Below, one piece after another: positions 26,418-35,894 of a stretch of DNA of 64,000 nt. Position numbers and translations under genes: made by a program. The DNA comes from Lactimicrobium massiliense (GTDB lineage Bacteria; Bacillota_I; Bacilli_A; Erysipelotrichales; Erysipelotrichaceae). The stretch lies in assembly GCF_900343155.1 (NCBI RefSeq), contig NZ_OUNG01000005.1, forward strand, positions 124,001-188,000, read 5' to 3'. Below the pieces are notes generated by a model. The model searched no databases and was not told the DNA's origin. It worked only from the letters and a program-made list of their open reading frames with translations. The first letter of the stretch is position 1, and each line of letters begins with the position of its first letter.

Positions 26418-28763
26418 CTAGATGGCAAGTGTGATGAGATGGGTAATGAAGCTTGCTGCCCAGGCAATGGCACAGGTACCTCCTACCATCGCCAGTGCCC
26501 ATTTCATGCCTAGCTCCTTGCGCACGGATGTAATGGCGGCAATGCATGGTGTATACAGCAGGCAGAAGATCAGCAGTGCAAAGGCATTGCCTGGTGTAAG
26601 AATGGAGGTAATGGCTGCGGTAGAGCCAAACAGGACGGACAGTGTTGCGGCAACACTCTCTTTTGCCATGAAGCCGACAATCAATGCCGTTGCGACACGC
26701 CAGTCGCCAAAGCCGCACGGCTTGAAGATCGGGGCAATCAGACCGCCGATCGCTGCCAGCATGGAATTTTCCTCTTCGACAAGATTGAACGAGAAATCAA
26801 AGGAGCGAAGGAACCAGACGATGATGGTCGCAATCAGAATGATGGAGAATGCTCTCTGCAGGAAGTCTTTTGCCTTGTCCCACATCAGCTGCAGTACGTT
26901 CTTCATGGCCGGCATGCGGTAGTTCGGCAGTTCCATGACAAACGGAACAGCTTCCCCTTTGAACAAAGTATTCTTGAATACCAATGCGGCCAGAATGCCA
27001 ATGGCAATATCAATGACGTACAGTGCAACCATGATCAAGCCAGCCTGTTTCGGGAAAAAGGCATTGCAGAAATAGCCATAGATCGGCAGTTTTGCGGAGC
27101 ATGACATAAACGGCAGCAGGATCACGGTCATGCGGCGGTCACGCTCAGATGGCAGTGTACGGCTGGACATGACAGCAGGCACTGTGCAGCCAAAGCCTAT
27201 CAGCATGGGGACAATACTGCGTCCAGACAAGCCGATCCTTCTGAGAAGCTTATCCATGACAAAGGCAACTCTTGCCATATAGCCGGAATCTTCCAGCAGT
27301 GACAGGAAGAAGAACAGTGTGACAATGATCGGCACAAAGCTCAATACCGAACCGACACCGGTGAAGATGCCATCAATGACAAGTGAGCGGATGACCGGGT
27401 TGACATTCGCTGCCACAAGGCCATTGGAGACAACAATCGTCAGGGCATCAATTCCCTTCTGCAAAAGATCCTGCAGGAACGCGCCGATGACATTGAAGGT
27501 CAGATAGAAAACCAGGCCCATGATGACAATGAAGGCCGGAATACCGGTATATTTGCCTGTTAAGAAGCGGTCAATCTTGTTTGAGCGCATCGATTCTTTG
27601 GATTGTTTTGGCTTGATGACAGTGGCATCACAGACGCGCTGGATGAAGCTGTAGCGCATATCGGCAATGGCTGCGGCATGGTCAAGGCCGCGCTCCTCTT
27701 CCATCTGTTTGATGATGTGGCCAAGCATCTCCTTCTCATTCTCTTCCAGCTTCAATGCGTCAAGAACGTGGGGATCTCCTTCTACCACTTTGGTGGCCGC
27801 AAAACGCAGCGGGATGCCTGCCTTGGCCGCATGGTCCTCAATCAGATGCATTATGCCATGCAGTGCTCTGTGTACAGCACCATTGTGATCCTGGGGACGG
27901 CAGAAGTCCTGTACCATTGGTGTTTCCTGATAGCGCGCCACATGGATGGCATGATCGATCAGTTCCTGAATGCCTTCACCCTTGGCAGCGGAGATGGCGA
28001 CTACCGGAATGCCGAGCATCTTCTCCATCTCATTGATGCGGATGGAGCCGCCGTTATTGCGCATTTCATCCATCATGTTCAACGCAAGCACCATCGGCCT
28101 GCCCAGCTCCATCAGCTGCAGGGTCAGATACAGATTGCGCTCAATATTGGTCGCATCCACGATATTGATGATCGCACGCGGCTTGGCTTCCAGAATAAAC
28201 TGGCGGGACACAATCTCCTCAGAGCTGTAGGGAGACAATGAATAAATACCAGGCAGATCTGTTACTTCCGTCTCCGGATGTCCCTTGATCTTACCGGTTT
28301 TACCTTCCACTGTGACGCCCGGGAAGTTGCCGACATGCTGGTTGGAACCTGTCAGGGCATTAAACAAGGTCGTCTTGCCGCAGTTCTGATTGCCGGCAAG
28401 AGCAAAGGTCAGTGTGGTGCCTTCCGGCAGCGGATGTTCCGTGCTTTTATCGTGATATCGGCCGCCTTCACCAAGACCCGGATGGTCAACCAGCTCATCA
28501 TCATCACGCTCAATGTTCTGCTTTTCAGACGCCACATGTTTGACCGTATGGCATGTAATGTTGGCAGCATCCGCCACCCGCAGAGTCAGCTGATAGCCAT
28601 GAATCACAAAATCAATGGGATCCCCCATTGGTGCAAACTTCTCCAGTGTAATCTCAGCGCCAGGAATCAGGCCCATATCCAGGAAATGCTGGCGCAGTTC
28701 ACCACTGCCTCCGACAATCTCAATCTGTCCTGTCTGTCCCGGCTTCAATTCATTCAGTTTCAT
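26418..28763 (-). CDS. feoB: Ferrous iron transporter, FeoA-FeoB fusion
   Basis: Imports Fe2+ across the cytoplasmic membrane. 781 aa. FeoA SH3-like domain at residues 1-75 (HFLDMGLIPGAEI), a polar linker, then the FeoB G domain: G1 GNQNCGKTT (about 124), G3 DLPGIYSLS, G4 NMMDE, followed by about eight transmembrane segments with two Gate motifs (LEDSGYMARVAFVMD ... GFGCTVPAVMSSRT; LLYTPCIAAI). Fusion of the two proteins guarantees stoichiometry. Start ATG with TTGAGGGA ribosome site; TATAAT at 28791-28786. No obvious Fur palindrome seen upstream. Divergent from the thioredoxin-like lipoprotein. Confidence 0.95.
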   Translation of the reverse strand: MKLNELKPGQTGQIEIVGGSGELRQHFLDMGLIPGAEITLEKFAPMGDPIDFVIHGYQLTLRVADAANITCHTVKHVASEKQNIERDDDELVDHPGLGEGGRYHDKSTEHPLPEGTTLTFALAGNQNCGKTTLFNALTGSNQHVGNFPGVTVEGKTGKIKGHPETEVTDLPGIYSLSPYSSEEIVSRQFILEAKPRAIINIVDATNIERNLYLTLQLMELGRPMVLALNMMDEMRNNGGSIRINEMEKMLGIPVVAISAAKGEGIQELIDHAIHVARYQETPMVQDFCRPQDHNGAVHRALHGIMHLIEDHAAKAGIPLRFAATKVVEGDPHVLDALKLEENEKEMLGHIIKQMEEERGLDHAAAIADMRYSFIQRVCDATVIKPKQSKESMRSNKIDRFLTGKYTGIPAFIVIMGLVFYLTFNVIGAFLQDLLQKGIDALTIVVSNGLVAANVNPVIRSLVIDGIFTGVGSVLSFVPIIVTLFFFLSLLEDSGYMARVAFVMDKLLRRIGLSGRSIVPMLIGFGCTVPAVMSSRTLPSERDRRMTVILLPFMSCSAKLPIYGYFCNAFFPKQAGLIMVALYVIDIAIGILAALVFKNTLFKGEAVPFVMELPNYRMPAMKNVLQLMWDKAKDFLQRAFSIILIATIIVWFLRSFDFSFNLVEEENSMLAAIGGLIAPIFKPCGFGDWRVATALIVGFMAKESVAATLSVLFGSTAAITSILTPGNAFALLIFCLLYTPCIAAITSVRKELGMKWALAMVGGTCAIAWAASFITHLITLAI

Positions 28764-28872
28764 GATAGTCCCTCAATCCGGCTCCATTATACCTGCTGCC
28801 AGATAGGATTTGTTGCGATCACAGTACAATTTAAACCATGTGTCACAATGACAGCGGTTTCAGGGCAAAAAA

Positions 28873-28896
28873 TGACATGTTATTCATGACATGTTA
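28873..28896. repeat. Tandem near-palindromes between feoB and the thioredoxin-like gene
   Basis: TGACATGTTA occurs twice, at 28873-28882 and 28887-28896 (14-base period). Each copy is itself nearly symmetric around ACATGT. Located about 45-70 bases upstream of the lipoprotein -10 box, fitting a regulator site. No known regulator assigned. Confidence 0.55.
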
Positions 28897-28939
28897 GGAT
28901 GTGAAAGTTTTCCTCACATACTCTCCATGTAATTCTGAG

Positions 28940-28945
28940 TATAAT
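28940..28945 (+). promoter_or_regulatory. -10 box of the thioredoxin-like lipoprotein gene
   Basis: TATAAT, 22 bases before the ATG; followed by a perfect AGGAGGT ribosome site. No consensus -35, which may mean activator dependence through the repeats just upstream. Confidence 0.55.
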
Positions 28946-28967
28946 AACAGCCATCAGGAGGTAACAA

Positions 28968-29612
28968 ATGAAGAAAACAATCATTGGCTGTGCCCTGCTG
29001 GCATCTCTTGTGCTGACAGGCTGCGGCCAGAGTAAAACCATACAGGCATCTGCCTCTGCATCCGCCTCTGGCAACAACGCAGGTGCCATCAACCTGAATG
29101 CATCCAAGCCAGATCTTTCAGCCTATGTGTTTCTGAAGGATGATGATCCTGCCTTCCTTGAAATCTCAACGGAAGAAAGCCTGAAGCTGTTTGAAAATGG
29201 CACCGGCATCGTCTTCTACAGTTATGAGACATGTCCCTGGTGCAACCGTGTGATTCCGGTGCTGGATGAAGCAGCCAAGGAAGCCGGCATTACTGTTTTA
29301 TATGTCAATATCTACTCGGATGATTTCATGTCAAAGCCAGATACAGAAAAGAGTGACATCATTCAGTCACTCTATACATGTCTGGATCCGATTCTGAAAA
29401 AGGAAAAAGATTCTGAAACAGGCGAAGAAAAACCGGTCATGGAGGTACCGGAGGTTGTTGCTGTCAAGGATGGCAAGATTGTCGGCCATCATCTTGGCGT
29501 TGTGGATGATTTTACGCTGGATACCAATAACCTTTCGGAATATCAGGTTACCGATGACCAGGTGAAAGAGCTGAAAAATATCTATCTTGACTTGTTCAAG
29601 GAGATTCAATGA
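28968..29612 (+). CDS. Thioredoxin-fold lipoprotein, CPWC active site
   Basis: Surface-anchored thiol-disulfide protein. 214 aa. Signal peptide MKKTIIGCALLASLVLTGC with lipobox LTGC (lipidated Cys19), a Ser/Ala-rich linker (ASASASASG), then a thioredoxin-like domain from about residue 50 with IVFYSYETCPWCNRVIPVLDEA (active-site CPWC near 88-91) and a cis-Pro region EVPEVVAVKDGKIVGHHLG. Similar proteins are named bacteriocin transport accessory proteins in Firmicutes, but no bacteriocin locus is nearby. Divergent from feoB and ends in its own terminator. Confidence 0.88.
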   Translation: MKKTIIGCALLASLVLTGCGQSKTIQASASASASGNNAGAINLNASKPDLSAYVFLKDDDPAFLEISTEESLKLFENGTGIVFYSYETCPWCNRVIPVLDEAAKEAGITVLYVNIYSDDFMSKPDTEKSDIIQSLYTCLDPILKKEKDSETGEEKPVMEVPEVVAVKDGKIVGHHLGVVDDFTLDTNNLSEYQVTDDQVKELKNIYLDLFKEIQ

Positions 29613-29634
29613 CCGGTGAATACCGGTTTTTTTA
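29611..29634 (+). terminator. Terminator of the thioredoxin-like lipoprotein gene
   Basis: ACCGGT, GAAT, ACCGGT followed by T7. It also overlaps the mntP stop codon on the other strand. Confidence 0.85.
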
Positions 29635-30204
29635 TAAGATGCTGGAAAGCAGAATCTTCAGACCAATCGCAATCAGCAGGAAACCTCCGAAGATGGTTGC
29701 CTTGTCGGCCAGCCTGAGGCCAAACTTCTTGCCCAGCTGAACGCCGGCTGCACAGATCGCGAATGTCACGATCCCAATCAAAGTACTGGCAAACAGCGCA
29801 GATCCGATGCCATAGGAGGCAATCGTAAAGCCGACGGACAGGGCATCAATCGATGTGGCAAGCCCCTGCACCATCAGTTTGCCGGAAGATACTTCCTTTT
29901 CCGCATCTGTTTCTTCCTTTTTTGAGAACCCTTCTTTCAGCATTCCGCCGCCGATGTACATCAGCAGAATAAAGCCGATCCATGGCACCATGACCTGGAA
30001 GGAAGAAAATAATTGTACGATGGTATGGACACAGATCCAGCCGATCATTGGCATGACAAACTGGAACGCGCCGAATGTGCCGGCAATCTTCAGCATCTTT
30101 TTCTTCTGCATATGCGGCTCTTTGAGCCCATTGGCAAGTGAGACAGAAAAGGCATCCATGGCCAGGCCGATGCCAAGCAGGATGTTATCCAGGATAAAGT
30201 GCAT
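29632..30204 (-). CDS. mntP: Manganese efflux pump MntP
   Basis: Exports Mn2+ from the cytoplasm. 190 aa, six hydrophobic segments. Family motifs: GLAMDAFSVSLANG (residues 13-26) and its internal repeat GLATSIDALSVGF, each with the metal-binding Asp, plus GGGMLKEG. GGGAGG ribosome site. Preceded by an Mn-sensing yybP-ykoY riboswitch with a terminator platform, which confirms the substrate. Confidence 0.96.
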   Translation of the reverse strand: MHFILDNILLGIGLAMDAFSVSLANGLKEPHMQKKKMLKIAGTFGAFQFVMPMIGWICVHTIVQLFSSFQVMVPWIGFILLMYIGGGMLKEGFSKKEETDAEKEVSSGKLMVQGLATSIDALSVGFTIASYGIGSALFASTLIGIVTFAICAAGVQLGKKFGLRLADKATIFGGFLLIAIGLKILLSSIL

Positions 30205-30222
30205 ATGTGTGTCCTCCCAAAC

Positions 30223-30380
30223 AAAAAAGCTGCAGGCGATTGCTGCAGCATATTTGTGTCATGTATGACATTACGCACAGCAAAAAGCCAGTGCGTAAGT
30301 CTCGCGTATTAAAGCAGGCCAGGCAAATTGCCAGTATGTTGGCAGGCTGCGCATATGCGCTCGCTACTCCCTTACGGCTC
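30223..30380 (-). promoter_or_regulatory. yybP-ykoY manganese riboswitch controlling mntP
   Basis: On the minus strand the leader contains the conserved GGGAGTAGC (30371-30363) and CGAGAC (30304-30299), each next to GC-rich helices, as in yybP-ykoY aptamers. A terminator hairpin follows (GCTGCAG, loop, CTGCAGC, T6; 30249-30223). Mn2+ binding should relieve termination and turn on mntP. Confidence 0.88.
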
Positions 30381-30384
30381 TGCG

Positions 30385-30414
30385 ATTGTCACACATCACT
30401 TCTGTGTTAGTCAA
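30385..30414 (-). promoter_or_regulatory. Promoter of mntP leader
   Basis: Minus strand: TTGACT (30414-30409), 18-bp spacer, GACAAT (30390-30385), just after the nitroreductase stop. Confidence 0.6.
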
Positions 30415-30416
30415 GG

Positions 30417-30983
30417 CTATTTCCGTGTCACAAGCGTATCAACAGACAGCTTCGGCACATGGTAGTTCCCCTGGGCATCCACCCAGTATGCAAGATCCTC
30501 ACCAGCCTCTTCCACTGTGCTTTCAAGAAGCGGATAGCCAAGTGAAACAACCAGCCGTGCACTTAAGGAAGGAGCCACACCAAGCAGCGCATTCATCGCA
30601 TCACGCCTGAAATTCATCAGAATACAGGCACCAATGCCCTTTTCCGCCGCACTTGCGGTGATCACTTCCGCGGCAATGCCGGCATCAATGTCAGCTGTGG
30701 CGGCATTTTCAACCGGTACAAGGATGACAATATACGCCATTGGCTCTTCATCCTTCTTTGGCTGTCCTGCGCCCTTGAGTAAAGCCGCATAGTGCAGCTG
30801 CGCGGCAACCTGATCACACAGATCACGGCTGGTAACCAGGACATACCGCAGCCGCTGCTTGTTATTGCCGCAATGGGCAAGACGCACATTTTCCAGAATC
30901 TCATTCAGATCATTATCCGGAATCGCTTTCTGCTGAAACTTGCGGATCGAACGGTCCTTGCGCATCAATGCATGCATATTCAT
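30417..30983 (-). CDS. Nitroreductase-family flavoprotein
   Basis: FMN-dependent NAD(P)H oxidoreductase of the nitroreductase superfamily; 188 aa. N-terminal RKDRSIRKFQQKAIPDNDLNEIL (Arg/Ser FMN phosphate contacts), LRYVLVTSR, middle AAEVITASAAEKGIGACIL, and C-terminal LVVSLGYPLLE. Substrate unknown. Start ATG overlaps the rarA stop by four bases, so it is translated with rarA; a DNA repair/quinone-type oxidoreductase pairing is likely only operonic. Confidence 0.88.
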   Translation of the reverse strand: MNMHALMRKDRSIRKFQQKAIPDNDLNEILENVRLAHCGNNKQRLRYVLVTSRDLCDQVAAQLHYAALLKGAGQPKKDEEPMAYIVILVPVENAATADIDAGIAAEVITASAAEKGIGACILMNFRRDAMNALLGVAPSLSARLVVSLGYPLLESTVEEAGEDLAYWVDAQGNYHVPKLSVDTLVTRK

Positions 30984-32326
30984 TTGTTCTTATCCTCCTC
31001 AGCATGGAAATGTCTGCCAATATAGGCAAACCACTTGCGCAGACGGCTTTCATAGCCGATATCTGACACATAATAGAATCCTTCGTTTTTCACACCATCC
31101 GGCAGATACTGCTGGTCAACATAATGGCGTGGATAATCATGGGCATACTTGTAGCCAATGCCCCTCTCCAGCTTTGAAGCAGATTTATAATGGGCATCCT
31201 GCAGATAGGGCGGAATCTTAAGATTGCCGGTTTTCTTCACGACATCCATCGCCTTGAAGATGCCCTGGCTTGCCGCATTGCTCTTGGGTGCTGTAGCAAT
31301 ATAGACAGCTGCCTCAGCCAGAATGATCTGTCCCTCCGGCATGCCGACTCTTTCAACAGCCAATGCACAGTCAGTCGCAATCTCAATAGCTCTTGGATCG
31401 GCAAGACCGACGTCCTCAGCAGCACAGATCATGATGCGTCTGGCAATAAAGCGCACATCTTCCCCTGCTTCCAGCATGCGGGCAAGATAGTACAATGCAG
31501 CATCAGGATCAGACCCCCGCATCGATTTGATGAAAGCAGAGATCGTATCGTAATGATTGTCGCCATCTTTGTCATAGCGGATGGATTTCTTCTGGATGCA
31601 TTCCTGCATGATGGGCAGCGTGATATGAAGATACCCATCATCACTGCGCTCGGTTGTTAATACCGCAATCTCCAGTCCATTCAATGCTGCCCGGGCATCC
31701 CCGTCCGCTGCCTCGGCCAGAAAGTCACAGGCATCCTCATCCATCTGCACCATGTCGGCAGCAACACCTTTGAAAGGATCCTGCAGGGCGCGGTGAATCA
31801 GGACAAGAAGATCATCTTTTGACAACGGCTTGAGCTCCAGTACGGTCGAGCGTGATAACAGCGCACTGTTGACCTCAAAGTAAGGATTCTCCGTTGTGGC
31901 ACCAATCAGGATGACAGTGCCGCTTTCCACAAAAGGCAGCAGATAATCCTGCTGTGCCTTGTTAAAACGGTGAATCTCATCGATAAACAGGATTGTCTTC
32001 TTATGTTCAGCTTTCAGCCGGTACTGGGCTTCCTGGACAACGGCTTCCAGATCCTTTTTGCCGGCTGTGGTTGCATTGACCTGGGCAAAGTACGCACTGG
32101 TTGTATTGGCAATGACTTCTGCCAGGGTTGTCTTGCCAGTGCCTGGCGGCCCATAGAAAATCAAAGAACTGAGCCTGTCAGCCTGGATGGCACGGTACAG
32201 GATACGGCCTTTGCCAATGATGTGCTGCTGACCGACAACTTCCTTCAGTTTTTCAGGACGCATTCTGGCTGCCAGCGGCTGTCGCGTTCTGGCATCATCG
32301 CTGCCAGCTGCTTCAAACAGGTCCAT
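30980..32326 (-). CDS. rarA: Replication-associated recombination protein A (RarA/MgsA)
   Basis: AAA+ ATPase related to clamp loaders, acting at stalled forks. 448 aa. ARMRPEKLKEVVGQQHIIG at the N-terminus, Walker A YGPPGTGKTTLAE (about 58), Walker B LFIDEIHRFN (about 113), sensor 1 GATTENP, and the C-terminal tetramerisation domain (DALYYLARMLEAGED, SNAASQG, PPYLQDAHY). AGGAGGTGA ribosome site. Follows mgtA by 31 bp and overlaps the nitroreductase gene. Confidence 0.96.
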   Translation of the reverse strand: MDLFEAAGSDDARTRQPLAARMRPEKLKEVVGQQHIIGKGRILYRAIQADRLSSLIFYGPPGTGKTTLAEVIANTTSAYFAQVNATTAGKKDLEAVVQEAQYRLKAEHKKTILFIDEIHRFNKAQQDYLLPFVESGTVILIGATTENPYFEVNSALLSRSTVLELKPLSKDDLLVLIHRALQDPFKGVAADMVQMDEDACDFLAEAADGDARAALNGLEIAVLTTERSDDGYLHITLPIMQECIQKKSIRYDKDGDNHYDTISAFIKSMRGSDPDAALYYLARMLEAGEDVRFIARRIMICAAEDVGLADPRAIEIATDCALAVERVGMPEGQIILAEAAVYIATAPKSNAASQGIFKAMDVVKKTGNLKIPPYLQDAHYKSASKLERGIGYKYAHDYPRHYVDQQYLPDGVKNEGFYYVSDIGYESRLRKWFAYIGRHFHAEEDKNK

Positions 32327-32357
32327 GCCATCACCTCCTGCGTATTATTTTACAATG

Positions 32358-35033
32358 TTATAACCAGCTGCCAAACTTCCTGATATAGAATTTTTTGACA
32401 ACTTCAATCGTGGCACTGTAAAGAATGAGAATGATCACCAGATAGATATAGTACTGATATGGCAGTGCGACAAAGACGGAATTCGGAAGCGAACAGAACA
32501 TGTATGGAATCAGAATCGCGGCAATGACGCCAAGAATGCTGGCAAAGGCAAGCCGCACGTCGCAATGGGAGTCAATGATCGGCCGCTTGGCAGTACGGAT
32601 AAACTGCACGATCATGATCTGTGAAATCAAACCTTCCACAAACCAGCCGGTCTGGAAGTATGACTGCATGGAGATGGAATTGAAGCCAAGCACAAACCAC
32701 AAGCACAGGAATGTCAGCACATCAAAGCAGGATGAAACACCGCCCATGACATTCATGAACGAAGTCAAAGAGCGCATCGTCCACTGATGGGGCTGTTTCA
32801 GGAATTCCGGATCCACGTTATCCCATGGAATGGCAATCTGGGTGAAATCATAAACAAGATTCTGAATCAGGATCTGCAATGGCATCATCGGCAGAAATGG
32901 CAGGAATAAAGAAGCAATCAGCACTGAGAAGACATTGCCGAAGTTGGAGGACAGTGCCATCTTGATGTATTTGATGATGTTGCCGGAAATTCTTCTGCCT
33001 TCCTTGACGCCGTCCAGGATGACATCCAGACTCTTTTCCAGCAGGATGATATCGCTGCTGGCCTTGGCAACATCGGTGGCATTATCCACGGAAATGCCAA
33101 CATCCGCACTGTGCAGGCTTGGGGCATCATTGACGCCATCTCCCATGTAGCCGACCACGTGCCCGTTTTTCCGCAGCATATCGACAACCCGCTTCTTCTG
33201 CATCGGAGAAAGACGGGCGAAGATATTCGTATTCTCCACGGCTTTGGAAAGACCTGCATCATCCATGCCATCCAGCATGGTGCCGTCAATGACATCCCCC
33301 TCTTTCTTCAGACCTACCTCATGACAGATATGCTGGACAACCACCGGTGCATCACCGGAGATGACCTTGACATCCACACCGGCTTCATACAGTCCTTCAA
33401 TAGCATCCTTTGCGTCTGGCTTGGGCGGATCAAGGAACGCTACCGTGCCAAGGAACGTCATGTTATGTTCATCCTCAGCGGTAAACTGATCATCATCCGT
33501 GACGCCCGGCACCGACTTTCTTGCCGCAACAGCAATGATATGCAGACCGTCTTTGTTCAGCTCTTCGGCCTGCTGCTTGATCTTTTCAATATCCACATCA
33601 TCAATGTCGATGTACTGCTTGTCAATGCGCACCTTATCACAGCATGCCAGCACCGATTCCAATGCCCCTTTGGTAATCAATACACGCTCACCATGATGGG
33701 GCAGCACACCCTCATCACCATGCGATACCTGGGATCCGCCCGGATTATAGACAAGCACGGACATTCTGCGGCGCTCAAAATCATATGGAATCTCGTCAAT
33801 CTTCTCATAGCCGCCGGCAAACTCAGGCACATCATGACTCTTGCCATATTCCAGAATGGCTCGGTCAATCAGGTTTTTGACACCGGTGGAATAATAGGAA
33901 TTCATCCAGGCATAGTTCAGCACAAGATGGCTGTTTTTGCCGTTGATATCCAGATACCGCTGCAGCACGATATGATCTGCTGTCAGTGTACCGGTTTTAT
34001 CGGTACACAGCGTATCCATGGCACCAAAGTTCTGGATCGCCGACATATTCTTGACGATTGTTTTCTTCTTTGCCAGGAACTGGGCACCTTTGGCAAGTGT
34101 GCCATTGACGATCATCGGCAGCATATTCGGTGTGATGCCAACTGCAACTGAGATGGCAAACAGGAATGCCTCCAGCCAATTGTGTTTGATCATGCCGTTG
34201 ACAAACAGGACAAAGATGACAACGACCACCATGTATGTGATCAGAATCTTCGTGATCTTCTGCAAAGAGCGGTCAAACTCGGTCATCTGTTTGCCGGTAT
34301 CCACGGTGGCAGAGATGTGGCCAAGGTAGGAATTGCGGCCGGTTTTGATGATGACGCCAAAGCCGGTGCCGGAAGCTACGGTACTGCCGGAAAGACAGAT
34401 ATTGTCAAGCTGCGCTGCATTGACGTTCCTTGCATCTGTGCCTGCTTTCTTTTCTACCGGCACTGCTTCGCCGGTAAAAGCAGCCTCTGATAAAAAGAGA
34501 TCCTTGCTTGCCAGAAGATACAGATCGCCAGAGACAATGTCACCGGAGCCGATCATTTCAATATCACCCGGTACCAGTTCTTCAACCGGCATTTCGGTTT
34601 CCTTCCAGCTGGAGCCATCCGGTACGCGTACACGGACGGTATCATGTTCCATATTCCTCAGCTTCTCAACATCGAGATAAGAACGATAGTCCTGCACAAA
34701 GCGGATCCCCGCACTCATGCATGCAAGCAGATAGATGATGCCGGCTGAAAGTGCATCATGTTCGACGATCACGGTTACCGTGCCAAGAAGCAAAAGGACG
34801 ATAATAAACGCATCCGTAAATGACTGCAGCAGAAAGTTCCACCAGTGCATCTTTGTCGAGGCATGCAGGTCATTGGATCCGTAGGTATCCAGACGTTCTT
34901 CACGTGCATCCTGGCTGATGCCATTTTCATCTGCTTTCAATTCCTGCAGCACATCCGATGCCTGCCGGCGTGCATAAGCCTGATATTCTTCTTCCAGGGA
35001 CTGCACCTTTGCTTTGGTAATCTTTTTCTCCAT
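32358..35033 (-). CDS. mgtA: P-type Mg2+ importing ATPase, MgtA type
   Basis: P3B-type ATPase taking up Mg2+. 891 aa from ATG at 35033 (MEKKITKAK, GGGAG eight bases upstream); a TTG at 35054 is a weaker alternative. Cation ATPase N-domain (SNDLHASTKMHWWNFLLQSF), first TM pair, actuator loop with TGEAVP, TM4 with VGITPNMLPMIV, phosphorylation motif DKTGTLT (about 355), N-domain, GDGVNDAPSL hinge, and six C-terminal TM segments. Other transported ions cannot be excluded, but TM4 and the C-terminal half follow MgtA/MgtB. No Mg riboswitch seen in the short upstream region; TATACT at about 35060-35066 may be its -10. Confidence 0.93.
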   Translation of the reverse strand: MEKKITKAKVQSLEEEYQAYARRQASDVLQELKADENGISQDAREERLDTYGSNDLHASTKMHWWNFLLQSFTDAFIIVLLLLGTVTVIVEHDALSAGIIYLLACMSAGIRFVQDYRSYLDVEKLRNMEHDTVRVRVPDGSSWKETEMPVEELVPGDIEMIGSGDIVSGDLYLLASKDLFLSEAAFTGEAVPVEKKAGTDARNVNAAQLDNICLSGSTVASGTGFGVIIKTGRNSYLGHISATVDTGKQMTEFDRSLQKITKILITYMVVVVIFVLFVNGMIKHNWLEAFLFAISVAVGITPNMLPMIVNGTLAKGAQFLAKKKTIVKNMSAIQNFGAMDTLCTDKTGTLTADHIVLQRYLDINGKNSHLVLNYAWMNSYYSTGVKNLIDRAILEYGKSHDVPEFAGGYEKIDEIPYDFERRRMSVLVYNPGGSQVSHGDEGVLPHHGERVLITKGALESVLACCDKVRIDKQYIDIDDVDIEKIKQQAEELNKDGLHIIAVAARKSVPGVTDDDQFTAEDEHNMTFLGTVAFLDPPKPDAKDAIEGLYEAGVDVKVISGDAPVVVQHICHEVGLKKEGDVIDGTMLDGMDDAGLSKAVENTNIFARLSPMQKKRVVDMLRKNGHVVGYMGDGVNDAPSLHSADVGISVDNATDVAKASSDIILLEKSLDVILDGVKEGRRISGNIIKYIKMALSSNFGNVFSVLIASLFLPFLPMMPLQILIQNLVYDFTQIAIPWDNVDPEFLKQPHQWTMRSLTSFMNVMGGVSSCFDVLTFLCLWFVLGFNSISMQSYFQTGWFVEGLISQIMIVQFIRTAKRPIIDSHCDVRLAFASILGVIAAILIPYMFCSLPNSVFVALPYQYYIYLVIILILYSATIEVVKKFYIRKFGSWL

Positions 35034-35076
35034 CACTGCATCTCCCGTTTCCAACTCACTAGTATAGTTTCCAAAA

Positions 35077-35119
35077 GAAAAATCCGCATCAAAATCTGAA
35101 GAAATTCAGAGATGCGGAT
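35077..35119 (-). terminator. Terminator of the GT2/membrane-protein operon
   Basis: Minus strand: ATCCGCATC ... GATGCGGAT with an inner CTGAA/TTCAG helix, followed by TTTTTCTTTT. The stop codon of the upstream gene lies in the hairpin. Confidence 0.85.
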
Positions 35120-35894
35120 ACCATAGCGGCCTCGTCAATAAAGGCGTCCATGTTTTAAACATCATGATGACAACATATGGCACAATCATCTGCACAAGAC
35201 ACAGCACAACTGTATACGATTTACCAAGAATTTTGTACACCGTATCGAGGAAGGTGCCATGAAATGGTGCCGAGATAAACATCAGATTGCAGCCGCGGCG
35301 GTGGTTGATGATCAGCGCAATGATGCAGAACATCAGGACATACAGCGCATAATACCATAGATCATGCCAGGTCAGATTGACCAGGCCTGTGCGGTTCATC
35401 AGAATGCCAAGATACGTCATGGTACCGTGGTAGATGAAGCTGTGCACGGAAAGAAAATGGAATGTGGGATAGATCAGCAGTGAGCTGGATGGATACAGCA
35501 TGAAGCAGATGCCAGCAATCAGTCCGCCGGAAGCAAGAAATACATCGCCGATATGCTGGATGATGCCCCTGCCAAAGCCGCTGGCAATGCCGGCATATAA
35601 GGTGATGGAGCAGAAATACAGCGGCACCCATGTATCATAGTCTGCTTCTGAACCAGTCCGGATGCGGAAATGAATCTTGATGCATTCCAGCCCCCAGAGC
35701 ACAATGATGATTTTGCGAATCAGACTGCGCAGGGCCGCTTCTGGCAGCAGCAGTGTATGCGTCAGACCTTCATAGATGCCAAATACTGCCATACCTGCCA
35801 GCAGAAAATGTCCCGGGCTTAAAATACCAGCTGGCTTGTACTCACCAGGGTCTGCAAAGAAATAATGCATGAATTTCCTGCCAAACTGCTTCAT
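35106..35894 (-). CDS. YwaF-like (TIGR02206 type) integral membrane protein
   Basis: 262 aa with about seven hydrophobic segments; matches the pattern of the YwaF family of Firmicutes (WVPLYFCSITLYAG, GLIAGICFMLYPSSSLLIYPTFHFLSVHSFIYHGTM, LWYYALYVLMFCIIALIINHR). Biochemical role unknown. Its ATG overlaps the stop of the glycosyltransferase gene by four bases, so the pair may act together in a membrane-linked glycolipid or glycan step; that is inference. Confidence 0.78.
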   Translation of the reverse strand: MKQFGRKFMHYFFADPGEYKPAGILSPGHFLLAGMAVFGIYEGLTHTLLLPEAALRSLIRKIIIVLWGLECIKIHFRIRTGSEADYDTWVPLYFCSITLYAGIASGFGRGIIQHIGDVFLASGGLIAGICFMLYPSSSLLIYPTFHFLSVHSFIYHGTMTYLGILMNRTGLVNLTWHDLWYYALYVLMFCIIALIINHRRGCNLMFISAPFHGTFLDTVYKILGKSYTVVLCLVQMIVPYVVIMMFKTWTPLLTRPLWYPHL

